A model generated the notes under the pieces. It worked only from the letters and a program-made list of their open reading frames with translations, was not told the origin of the DNA and ran no database searches. From positions 186,001-250,000 of the forward strand of contig NZ_JAKUHT010000012.1 in the NCBI RefSeq assembly GCF_022436705.1: a stretch of 64,000 nt of DNA. Direction: 5' to 3'. Positions 50,854-58,567 of this stretch are shown one piece after another. The position numbers were made by a program, and so were the translations under genes. Within the stretch, counting starts at the first letter, position 1. The number at the start of each line of letters is the position of its first letter. This stretch comes from Nocardioides sp. CFH 31398. Lineage in GTDB: Bacteria; Actinomycetota; Actinomycetes; Propionibacteriales; Nocardioidaceae.

Positions 50854-51966
50854 ATGACGTCTCGACCCCGCGCCCCGTTCGTCCGCGCGACCGCCTCCCT
50901 GGCCGCCTGCGTGGTGGCCTCCGGCCTGCTGCTGACCGGGTGCGGGTCCGGCTCCGACGCCGGCGACGGCTCGTCCTCGTCGTCGCCCTCGGCGTCGTCG
51001 TCCTCGGGCGCCCCGTCGGCCACCCCGCAGGCCACCGCGGCGGGGGACTGGCTGGGCGACCAGCTCGTCGACGGCGTCATCCGCAACCGGCAGTACGGCA
51101 CGGAGGACCTGGGTCTCAGCATCGACGTCGGCATGGCGCTCGACCAGATCGGCGGCTACGACCGCGAGGTCGCGACCGTCACCGACGCCGTCCGCACCGA
51201 CCAGGCGGCGTACACGACGCTCGGCGACGACGTGTACGCCGGCGCCACGGCCAAGGCGCTGATGTTCCTCGAGATGCAGGGCGCCGACGCCGGGCCCCTC
51301 CTGCAGCAGCTCGAGGACCTCGTGGTCGACCAGGGCCCCTCGGTCGGCCGGCTGAGCGACGACGCCGACGAGGACTACTCGAACGTCGCCGGCCAGGCGT
51401 ACGGCGCCCGCGCGCTGCACGACGGCGGCAGCGAGGACGCCCAGGCCGTCACCGAGTTCCTCCTCCAGCAGCAGTGCGACGACGGCTGGTTCCGCGCCGC
51501 CTTCGCCAGTCCGCGCGCCAGCGACGAGACCTGCGACGGCGACGACAACTCCTCCCCGGACAACGACACCACCGCCATCGTGCTGCTCGTGCTCGGCCCG
51601 GTCGCCGACGAGCTCGGGCAGGACGTCGACGGCCTGTCCGACGCCCTCGACGACGCCGCGGCGTGGCTGAGGTCCGCGCAGGACGCCGACGGCGGCGTCG
51701 CCGGCGAGGAGGGCCCGGACGCGAACGCGAACTCGACCGGTCTCGCCGGCTGGGCCCTCGGCCTCCACGGCGACACCGACGCGGCCGGCGCCGCGGCCGG
51801 CGCCGTCGAGCAGCTGCAGGCGGGCGACGGCCCCGAAGCCGGCGCCATCGCCTACGACCAGGCCTCGGTCGGCGTCCTCGACGCCCGCATCCCCACCGCG
51901 CAGGAGGACCAGGTCCGCCGCGCGACCGCCCAGGCGGCCCCGGCGCTGCTCTGGCTGTCGTCGTAG
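50854..51966 (+). CDS. Alpha-toroid repeat lipoprotein, paralogue of the preceding gene
   Basis: 370 residues. Lipoprotein signal with lipobox LTGC (about Cys31), then a Ser-rich spacer and the alpha-toroid domain. It shares with its neighbour 'GQAYGARALHDGG', 'LLQQQCDDGWFRAAF', 'ETCDGDDNSSPDNDTTAIVLLVLGPVADE' and 'NANSTGLAGWALG'. The pair therefore arose by duplication and diverged in anchoring: one transmembrane, one lipid. In other actinobacteria such proteins often sit beside transporters; none is adjacent here. Ends at a convergent hairpin. Confidence 0.72.
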   Translation: MTSRPRAPFVRATASLAACVVASGLLLTGCGSGSDAGDGSSSSSPSASSSSGAPSATPQATAAGDWLGDQLVDGVIRNRQYGTEDLGLSIDVGMALDQIGGYDREVATVTDAVRTDQAAYTTLGDDVYAGATAKALMFLEMQGADAGPLLQQLEDLVVDQGPSVGRLSDDADEDYSNVAGQAYGARALHDGGSEDAQAVTEFLLQQQCDDGWFRAAFASPRASDETCDGDDNSSPDNDTTAIVLLVLGPVADELGQDVDGLSDALDDAAAWLRSAQDADGGVAGEEGPDANANSTGLAGWALGLHGDTDAAGAAAGAVEQLQAGDGPEAGAIAYDQASVGVLDARIPTAQEDQVRRATAQAAPALLWLSS

Positions 51967-51983
51967 CCGCGGCGGTCCGGCAC

Positions 51984-52012
51984 GGCGGTGGGAGGCAGCC
52001 CCGCCCACCGCC
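51984..52012. terminator. Hairpin between toroid lipoprotein and lysR genes
   Basis: Perfect 9-bp stem GGCGGTGGG / CCCACCGCC between convergent genes. Confidence 0.6.
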
Positions 52013-52014
52013 GC

Positions 52015-52962
52015 TCAGCCCGGCGGACGCGCGTGCTCCGGCGTGAGTCGGTCGGGCTCCGGGGTGGCCAGGGCGGAGCGGAGGAACCGCGTCAGCACGG
52101 GGGAGGGCCGCTCGCCGCGGCGCCAGACCGCGACCGCCTCGACCGGGGCGACGGGCGTCGCCAGCGACACGGCGCGCACACCCGGCGTCGGGACGGCGGC
52201 CACCGACGACGGCACGATCGCGAGACCCGCGCCGGAGGCGACGAGCCGCACCGCGGTCTCCGTGGACGACAGGTGCCGCCTGGTCGGCGGGGCGCCGCCG
52301 ACCGCGTCCCAGGCGTCACCGAGCCGGGTGGCCAGCCCGGGGAAGCCGTCGTGGTGCAGGGGGGCGAGCCACGGCAGACCGGAGTCGCGGAGGCCGGGCA
52401 GCGAGGCCGGCTCGGCGAGGGCGGACGACGCGGGGACGACCGCGACGAGCGGTTCGCGTCGGATCATCGCCACCTCGAGCTCGCGCGCGTGGAGTCGCTC
52501 GAGCTCGGCCGCCCGGGCGCAGAACAGGACGGCGACGTCACAGGCGCCGGTGCGCACCCGGTCGAGGGCGTCTGGCTCGGCCAGGTCGAGCAGGTCGACG
52601 TCGACCTCGGGCGCGGCGCGGTCGTACGACGACAGCAGGGCTGGCAGCAGGTCTGCGGCGACCCCCGGCCCGACCCCGACCCCCAGTCGCCCCTGGAGCC
52701 CGGAGCCGAGGGCCCGCACGCTGGCCGCGGCGTCGTCCAGGTCGCGCAGCAGGACGGCGGCCCGGGCGACGAGGTGCTCCCCGGCCGCGGTGGGCTCGAC
52801 CCCACGTCCGTGCCGCTCCAGCAGGGGGACGCCGAGCTCCGCCTCCAGCTGGGCGATCGCGGCGGACAGCGGCGGCTGCGTCATGTGGAGGCGGGCGGCG
52901 GCGCGGGTGACGCTGCGTTCGTGGACGACCGCGGTGAGGTAGCGCAGCTGGCGCAGATCCAT
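52015..52962 (-). CDS. LysR-family transcriptional regulator
   Basis: 315 residues. N-terminal winged HTH 'MDLRQLRYLTAVVHERSVTRAAARLHMTQPPLSAAIAQLEAELGVPLL', then the periplasmic-binding-protein-like effector domain (about 90-300). Divergently transcribed from the maleylacetate reductase operon with 71 bases between, so it is likely its activator, responding to a ring-cleavage intermediate. The ATG at 52962 is the family start. Confidence 0.88.
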   Translation of the reverse strand: MDLRQLRYLTAVVHERSVTRAAARLHMTQPPLSAAIAQLEAELGVPLLERHGRGVEPTAAGEHLVARAAVLLRDLDDAAASVRALGSGLQGRLGVGVGPGVAADLLPALLSSYDRAAPEVDVDLLDLAEPDALDRVRTGACDVAVLFCARAAELERLHARELEVAMIRREPLVAVVPASSALAEPASLPGLRDSGLPWLAPLHHDGFPGLATRLGDAWDAVGGAPPTRRHLSSTETAVRLVASGAGLAIVPSSVAAVPTPGVRAVSLATPVAPVEAVAVWRRGERPSPVLTRFLRSALATPEPDRLTPEHARPPG

Positions 52963-52989
52963 CCACGGAAAGTATCAGTGGCCATCCCG

Positions 52990-53026
52990 ATACATATTGG
53001 ACGTATGTCAGGACGGCGGGCAGGCT
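52990..53026 (+). promoter_or_regulatory. LysR operator candidate and -10 for the aromatic operon
   Basis: ACATA-N7-TATGT (52992-53008) is an inverted, T-N11-A type site in an AT-rich patch that stands out in this genome. CAGGCT at 53021-53026 ends 7 bases before GTG 53034, the leaderless arrangement. A LysR dimer here would sit just upstream of the -10. Confidence 0.5.
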
Positions 53027-53033
53027 GTGTGAC

Positions 53034-54149
53034 GTGGGCAACAGCGAGCGTGAGCACGCACGACTCGGGTTCGAGCGCGACACCCTCACCCAGCGGGTGG
53101 TCTTCGCGCCCGGCGCCGCGGCGGCGCGGGTGGCCGAGGAGCTGCCGCGGCTCGGCAGCCGCGTCCTGCTCGTCGCCGCGACGGCCGAGGCGGCGCTGGC
53201 CGACCGGCTGACGGCCGAGCTCCACGGCGACGTCGAGGTGGTCGGCCGCTTCGACGGCGTCCGGCCCCACGTGCCGGTCGAGGTCGCGGAGGAGGTCCGC
53301 ACCCTCGCCACCGAGGTCGGCGCGGACGTCGTCCTGTCGATCGGCGGCGGCTCGACCACCGGCACGGCGAAGGCCGTGGCGCTCACCGGGCGGCTGCCCG
53401 TGCTCGCCGTCCCCACGACGTACGCCGGCTCGGAGGTGACCGCGGTCTGGGGCCTGACCGAGGCCGGCCGCAAGACCACGGGCGTCGACCCCGTCGTCCT
53501 GCCCCGCACCGTCGTGTACGACGCCGACCTCACGGCCACCATGCCCGTCGCCCTGTCCGTCACCAGCGGCCTGAACGCGCTCGCCCACGCCGTCGACGCG
53601 TTCTGGGCGCCCCGGGTCGACCCGGTCGACGCGGCGCTCGCCACCGAGGCGATCCGTGCCCTCGCCGCCGGCCTGCGCGCCGTCGTCGCGGACCCGGACG
53701 GCGCCGCCGACGCGGGGGCCCGCGACCGCTGCCTCTACGGGGCCTACCTCTCCGCCGTCGCGTTCGCCTCCGCGGGCTCCGGGCTGCACCACAAGATCTG
53801 CCACGTCCTCGGCGGCGCCCACGACCTGCCGCACGCCGACACCCACGCCGTCGTGCTGCCGCACGTCCTGGCCTTCAACGCCCCCGCCGCGCCCGAGGCC
53901 GCACGACGGGTGGCCGCGGCGCTCGACGCGCCCGAGGCCGTCGCCGGCCTCGTCGACCTGCGCCACGAGCTCGGCGCCCCGACCGCCCTGCGCGACCTCG
54001 GGATGGCGGAGTCCGACATCCCCGCCGACGCCGAGGCCGTCGTCGAGGCCACCCCGCCGTCCAACCCCCGCCCGGTGTCGTACGACGACGCCGTCCGCCT
54101 GCTCACCGACGCCTGGAACGGCACCGACCCCCGAGGAGAGATCGGCTGA
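53034..54149 (+). CDS. Maleylacetate reductase (iron-dependent alcohol dehydrogenase family)
   Basis: 371 residues. 'DVVLSIGGGSTTGTAKAVAL' is the NAD-binding loop, 'LAVPTTYAGSEVT' and 'SVTSGLNALAHAVDAFW' are family signatures, and 'GSGLHHKICHVLGGAHDLPHADTHAVVLPHVL' carries the metal-site histidines. Reduces maleylacetate to 3-oxoadipate, which feeds central metabolism. Immediately followed by a hydroxyquinol dioxygenase whose product it would consume. Stop and next start overlap (TGATG). Confidence 0.9.
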   Translation: MGNSEREHARLGFERDTLTQRVVFAPGAAAARVAEELPRLGSRVLLVAATAEAALADRLTAELHGDVEVVGRFDGVRPHVPVEVAEEVRTLATEVGADVVLSIGGGSTTGTAKAVALTGRLPVLAVPTTYAGSEVTAVWGLTEAGRKTTGVDPVVLPRTVVYDADLTATMPVALSVTSGLNALAHAVDAFWAPRVDPVDAALATEAIRALAAGLRAVVADPDGAADAGARDRCLYGAYLSAVAFASAGSGLHHKICHVLGGAHDLPHADTHAVVLPHVLAFNAPAAPEAARRVAAALDAPEAVAGLVDLRHELGAPTALRDLGMAESDIPADAEAVVEATPPSNPRPVSYDDAVRLLTDAWNGTDPRGEIG

Positions 54150-55042
54150 TGACCGCCCCCGACGCCAGCGAGGCTCACGCAGAGCGCGAGCAGGCCGTCA
54201 CCGACAAGGTGCTCGGGTCCTTCGCGGACACCCCCGACGCCCGGCACCGCGAGCTGTTCGAGGCGCTGGTGCGGCACGCCCACGCCTTCGTTCGCGAGAC
54301 CCGCCTGACCGAGGCCGAGTGGGAGGCCGCGATCGGCTTCCTGACCCGCTGCGGCCACATCACCGACGACCGGCGCCAGGAGTTCATCCTGCTCTCCGAC
54401 GTCCTCGGGCTGTCGATGCAGACCATCACGGTCAACGAGCCCGACGAGCCCCGCGCCACGGAGCAGACCGTGTTCGGGCCGTTCTTCGCCGAGGGCGCCC
54501 CCGAGATCGAGGTCGGCGGCGACGCCGCCCAGGGCGCCGCCGGCCAGCCCTGCTGGGTCTCCGGCACCGTCACCGACGTCGACGGCACCCCCGTCGCGGG
54601 CGCCGAGATCGACGTCTGGGAGGCCGACGACGACGGCATGTACGACGTCCAGCACGGCGATGGTCGCGTCACCGGCCGCGCCCGGCTGCGCAGCGCGGAC
54701 GACGGCCGCTACTCCTTCTGGTGCGTGACGCCGACGCCGTACCCCATCCCGCACGACGGGCCCGTCGGCGACCTGCTCACCGCCGCCGGCCGCAGCCCGA
54801 TGCGCGCCAGCCACCTGCACTTCATGGTCACCGCCCCCGGGATGCACCGGCTGGTGACCCACATCTTCGTGCGCGGCGACGACCACCAGGACTCCGACGC
54901 CGTCTTCGGCGTCAAGGACTCCCTCGTCGTCGACTTCGTCGAGCACCCCGCCGGCGAGACCGCGCCCGACGGCTCCACCCCCGACGTGGCCTGGTCGCAG
55001 GCCGACTTCGACATCGTCCTGGCCCCCGAGGAGACCGCATGA
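54149..55042 (+). CDS. Intradiol ring-cleavage dioxygenase, hydroxyquinol 1,2-dioxygenase type
   Basis: 297 residues. N-terminal helical dimerisation domain (about 1-105, with 'FLTRCGHITDDRRQEFILLSDVLGLS'), then the intradiol beta core: 'TVFGPFF', 'VWEADDDGMYDVQ' with the Tyr ligand, 'YSFWCVTPTPYPIPHDGPVG' (Tyr) and 'RASHLHFMVTAPGMHRLVTHIF' (the two His ligands of Fe(III)). Converts hydroxyquinol to maleylacetate. ATG overlaps the upstream stop. Confidence 0.9.
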   Translation: MTAPDASEAHAEREQAVTDKVLGSFADTPDARHRELFEALVRHAHAFVRETRLTEAEWEAAIGFLTRCGHITDDRRQEFILLSDVLGLSMQTITVNEPDEPRATEQTVFGPFFAEGAPEIEVGGDAAQGAAGQPCWVSGTVTDVDGTPVAGAEIDVWEADDDGMYDVQHGDGRVTGRARLRSADDGRYSFWCVTPTPYPIPHDGPVGDLLTAAGRSPMRASHLHFMVTAPGMHRLVTHIFVRGDDHQDSDAVFGVKDSLVVDFVEHPAGETAPDGSTPDVAWSQADFDIVLAPEETA

Positions 55043-56817
55043 CCACCCAGCAGACCGAGGAGCGGGCCGACCAGGCCGTCCTCACCACCGACGTCCTCGT
55101 CATCGGCAGCGGGCCGGCCGGCGCGTCGGCGGCGCTGTTCCTCGCGACGTACGGCGTCGACGTCCTCGTCATCACGAAGTACCGCTGGACGGCGAACACC
55201 CCGCGGGCCCACATCACCAACCAGCGGACCGTCGAGATCATGCGCGACCTCGGCATCGAGGACGAGGTCCTCGCCGAGGCCACGCCCCACGACCTCATGG
55301 GCGACACCGTCTTCTGCAGCAGCCTGGCGGGGGAGGAGATCGGCAGGATCCGGACCTGGGGCACCCACCCCGAGCGCGAGGCCGACTACCGCCTCGCGTC
55401 GCCGTCCATGAACTGCGACCTGCCGCAGACGATCTTCGAGCCGATCCTCGTCGGGCACGCGGCGTCGCGGGGAGCCCGGGTCCGCTTCGACACCGAGTAC
55501 CTCTCGCTCACCCAGGACGACGACGGCGTCACCGTCCGCGTCCGGGACCGGCTGTCGGGCCACTCCTACGACATCCGCGCGAAGTACGTCGTGGCGGCCG
55601 ACGGCGGGCGGAGCAAGGTCGTCGCCGACCTCGGCCTGCCCATGGCGGGCGAGATGGACGTCGCCGGCTCGATGAACATCGTCTTCCACGCCGACCTCTC
55701 GGCGTACGTCGCGCACCGTCCGAGCGTCCTGTACTGGGTGCTGCAGCCCGGCGCGACGATCGGCGGCATCGGGCTCGGCCTGATCCGGATGGTCCGTCCG
55801 TGGAACGAGTGGCTCATCACCTGGGGCTACGACATCGACGAGCCGCCGCCGGACCTCACCGACGAGATGGCCACCGAGATCGTCCACAACCTCGTCGGCG
55901 ACGACACGGTGCCGGTGACGATCCGCTCGCTGTCGCTGTGGGGCAACAACAAGATGTACGCCGAGCGCTACCGCGAGGGCCGCGTGTTCGCCGTCGGCGA
56001 CGCCGTCCACCGCCACCCGCCGTCCAACGGGCTGGGCTCGAACACCTCGATCGGCGACTCGTACAACCTGGCCTGGAAGCTCGCCCACGTGCTGCGGGGC
56101 GAGGCCGGGCCGGGGCTGCTCGACAGCTTCGACGCCGAGCGGGCGCCGGTCGGCGAGCAGATCGTGCTGCGCGCGAACAAGTCGATCGAGGAGTTCGGCG
56201 CGCTGCTCGAGGCGCTCGAGGTCACGGGCACCGACGACGTCGAGGCGATGCAGGCCGGGATCGCCGGGCGCGCCGACGACAGCGTGGAGGGCGCCGAGAA
56301 GCGGAGGGCGATCCGGAAGGCGCTCGAGCTGAAGGACTACGAGTTCAACGCCCACGGCGTCGAGCTCGGTCAGCGTTACGCCTCGTCGGCCGTGGTGGCC
56401 GACGGCACCGAGGAGCCGCCGTACACGCGCGACCCGGAGCTGTACTACCACCCGACCACCTGGCCCGGCGCCCGCCTGCCGCACTGCTGGCTCGGGCGGG
56501 ACGGCGTCCGGGTCAGCACGCACGACGTCGCCGGCCACGGCCGCTTCACGCTGCTGACCGGCATCACCGGCCGGGCGTGGTCGGACGCCGCCGCGCGGGT
56601 CGCCGAGCGCCTCGGCGTGGACGTCCGTGCGGTGGTCGTCGGGCCCGGCGCCGACGTCACGGACCTCTACGAGGACTGGTCGCGACTGCGGGAGGTCGAC
56701 GAGGACGGCTGCGTGCTCGTGCGCCCCGACAACCACGTCGCCTGGCGCTCCCGCGAGCTCACCGACGACCCCGCCGCCACCCTCGAGGACGTCCTGCGGC
56801 AGCTGCTCGACCGCTGA
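55039..56817 (+). CDS. FAD-dependent aromatic hydroxylase (resorcinol/phenol monooxygenase type)
   Basis: 592 residues, class A flavoprotein monooxygenase. FAD motif 'VLVIGSGPAGASAALFLATYGVDVLVITK' (19-47), 'AKYVVAADGGRSKV' (DG motif), and 'GRVFAVGDAVHRHPPSNGLGSNTSIGDSYNLAWKLA' (GD motif). The C-terminal thioredoxin-like domain (about 430-590) is of the TfdB/PhhA type. By context it hydroxylates a dihydroxybenzene such as resorcinol to hydroxyquinol. ATG overlaps the dioxygenase stop (ATGA). NAD(P)H is used directly, so no reductase partner is needed. Confidence 0.88.
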   Translation: MTTQQTEERADQAVLTTDVLVIGSGPAGASAALFLATYGVDVLVITKYRWTANTPRAHITNQRTVEIMRDLGIEDEVLAEATPHDLMGDTVFCSSLAGEEIGRIRTWGTHPEREADYRLASPSMNCDLPQTIFEPILVGHAASRGARVRFDTEYLSLTQDDDGVTVRVRDRLSGHSYDIRAKYVVAADGGRSKVVADLGLPMAGEMDVAGSMNIVFHADLSAYVAHRPSVLYWVLQPGATIGGIGLGLIRMVRPWNEWLITWGYDIDEPPPDLTDEMATEIVHNLVGDDTVPVTIRSLSLWGNNKMYAERYREGRVFAVGDAVHRHPPSNGLGSNTSIGDSYNLAWKLAHVLRGEAGPGLLDSFDAERAPVGEQIVLRANKSIEEFGALLEALEVTGTDDVEAMQAGIAGRADDSVEGAEKRRAIRKALELKDYEFNAHGVELGQRYASSAVVADGTEEPPYTRDPELYYHPTTWPGARLPHCWLGRDGVRVSTHDVAGHGRFTLLTGITGRAWSDAAARVAERLGVDVRAVVVGPGADVTDLYEDWSRLREVDEDGCVLVRPDNHVAWRSRELTDDPAATLEDVLRQLLDR

Positions 56818-56853
56818 CGCCGACCCGCACCCGAAGCGGCCTCAACCCCCGCT

Positions 56854-56905
56854 GGTCGAGCCTGTCGAGACCCTCACGGTCGGCGAGGTCTCGACGAGCT
56901 CGACC
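56854..56905. repeat. REP-like inverted repeat (copy 2) after the aromatic operon
   Basis: GGTCGAGCCTGTCGAGACC (56854-56872) and GGTCTCGACGAGCTCGACC (56887-56905) pair as a 19-bp stem with two mismatches and a 14-nt loop. Same word family as 48001-48037. Lies between convergent genes and probably serves as their terminator. Confidence 0.65.
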
Positions 56906-56938
56906 GGCGCTGGCTGAGGTGGTCGGGCGGTGCGCGGC

Positions 56939-58081
56939 TCAGTGCCGGTGCCGCGCGCGGTGCTCCGCGAGGACGTCGGCGCCGAAGTCGGCGTCGGGGT
57001 CGCGCCAGACGGAGTGGGCGTGGTTGGCGCCGCGCTGGGTGTTGTCCCACTCGATCAGCAGGCGCGGCCCCTGGAGCCGGTAGTAGTGCGGCGCGCCCGC
57101 CTCGAGCGAGCCGGCCCAGGCGATGTGGACGGCGTCCAGCGCCGCCTCGTCGTCGTACGCCGGCATGGGGGAGACGCCCTCCGGCACCCGGTCGAAGTAC
57201 GTCGACAACAGCCGGCGCAGCAGGTGGCGCTGCGGCGGGTCGAGCTCGCGGCCGGCCACGCCGCGCGGCTCCAGGGAGTACGCGACGGCCTCGTGGTCGT
57301 CGTCGGTGTAGTCGGCGGCGGTGTCGATCGCGTCGCTCAGCTTCTGGAGCTTCTCCTGCTCGACCTCGTCGGGGAACCTCTCGTCGCGCCAGATGCCGGC
57401 GAGGGGGATGACCCGGTCGCCCTCCGAGACCACCGTGCGGTTGGCGGTCACGAAGTCGGACGGCGCCTTGGCGAGCAGGATCGCCCGCCCCTGCTGCTCG
57501 ACGGTCAGTGAGGCCACGAGCTCCCGGGCGAGGTCCTCGACCCGCGCCAGCGGCCGGTTCACGCCACCGCCGAGCAGCGGGGACGACGCGGGGTCGGCGC
57601 CCATGAAGCAGGGCGTGGTCGACACCAGCTCGCCGTCCACGACGAGGTTGTTCAGCGACACGTGGTGGCCGCCGAAGCGCCATCCCCAGGCGCCGGTGGG
57701 ACCGGGCTCGCCGAACACCCGCAGGTAGTACAGGCCCGGGTCGCGGCCGCGCTCCCGGTCGAACCTCGTGACGAAGCCCTCGACCTGGTCGAGGACGTTC
57801 TCCAGCCCCATCGTCGTGGCGACGGTGACGTAGCCGGCGTCGCTCAGGCCGGTCGCGACCAGCCGCATCACGCTGCGCTGCTGCGTCGGGCTCTGCCGGT
57901 GCAGCTCGAGGCCGCCGTGGTCGGTGGGGGTGTAGAACCAGCGGCGGCGCTCGCCGTCCGACTCGTCGTCGGCGGGGACCGCGCCGGTGCCGTCGCGACG
58001 CTGCTCGTCGTCGAGCGAGTCGAGCCAGGTGGTCGCGGCCTCGGCCATGGCGGTTGCACAGTCACGTCGGGCGGAGCTCAT
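56939..58081 (-). CDS. DUF3500 family protein
   Basis: 380 residues from ATG 58081. Matches DUF3500: 'RRWFYTPTDHGGLELHRQSPTQQRSVMRLVATGLS' near the N-terminus, 'YYLRVFGEPG...WGWRFGGHHVSLN' in the middle and 'YYRLQGPRLLIEWDNTQRGANHAHSVWRDPDADFGADVL' at the C-terminus. Soluble, conserved His and Trp suggest a metal or haem site, but the function is unknown to me. Divergent from the ABM monooxygenase; convergent with the hydroxyquinol operon, so an oxidative catabolic role is a context guess. Confidence 0.8.
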   Translation of the reverse strand: MSSARRDCATAMAEAATTWLDSLDDEQRRDGTGAVPADDESDGERRRWFYTPTDHGGLELHRQSPTQQRSVMRLVATGLSDAGYVTVATTMGLENVLDQVEGFVTRFDRERGRDPGLYYLRVFGEPGPTGAWGWRFGGHHVSLNNLVVDGELVSTTPCFMGADPASSPLLGGGVNRPLARVEDLARELVASLTVEQQGRAILLAKAPSDFVTANRTVVSEGDRVIPLAGIWRDERFPDEVEQEKLQKLSDAIDTAADYTDDDHEAVAYSLEPRGVAGRELDPPQRHLLRRLLSTYFDRVPEGVSPMPAYDDEAALDAVHIAWAGSLEAGAPHYYRLQGPRLLIEWDNTQRGANHAHSVWRDPDADFGADVLAEHRARHRH

Positions 58082-58182
58082 GTGTCGCAAAGTAATACAG
58101 CGCGCAACCACCACCGCCGCCGTCCGTGTGGTGGCATGGCCCCGCTCAGAGCCGAGCACCCACGAGAACCAGGAGGCGCCCC

Positions 58183-58503
58183 GTGCCCACCCCCACCGAC
58201 GACAACCGCGACCTGCTCACCGTCATCGCGTACATGAAGGCGGCCCCCGGCAAGGAGGACGAGCTGCGCGAGGGCCTGAAGTCCCTGATCGAGCCCACCA
58301 GCCAGGAGGACGGGTACGTCAACTACGACCTCCACGAGAGCGTCGAGGACCCGGGCACCTTCTTCTTCTACGAGAACTGGGCCACCCCCGAGCACCTCGA
58401 CGCCCACCTCGCCACGCCGCACCTCGTCGACTTCGCGGCCCAGATCCCCGAGCTGCTCGACGACAAGGGCCTGACGATCACCCGCCTGCGCCGTATCGCC
58501 TGA
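58183..58503 (+). CDS. ABM-fold quinol monooxygenase-like protein
   Basis: 106 residues in the antibiotic biosynthesis monooxygenase (YgiN-like) fold: 'LTVIAYMKAAPGKEDELREGLKSLIEPTSQEDGYVNYDLHES' and 'FFFYENWATPEHLDAHLATPHL'. Cofactor-free oxygenation of quinols is known for relatives. Adjacent hydroxyquinol genes make a quinol or quinone substrate plausible. GTG 58183 preceded by AGGAGG; upstream in-frame codons are not used. Confidence 0.82.
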   Translation: MPTPTDDNRDLLTVIAYMKAAPGKEDELREGLKSLIEPTSQEDGYVNYDLHESVEDPGTFFFYENWATPEHLDAHLATPHLVDFAAQIPELLDDKGLTITRLRRIA

Positions 58504-58555
58504 CCCGGGGCTCCGGTCCACCGGGGGGTGGGCCGCGCCCCGGGCGGGCGCGGCC

Positions 58556-58561
58556 TACCGT
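58556..58561 (+). promoter_or_regulatory. Putative -10 (TACCGT) of a leaderless transcript
   Basis: TACCGT ends 6 bases before GTG 58568. Confidence 0.45.
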
Positions 58562-58567
58562 CGGAGG

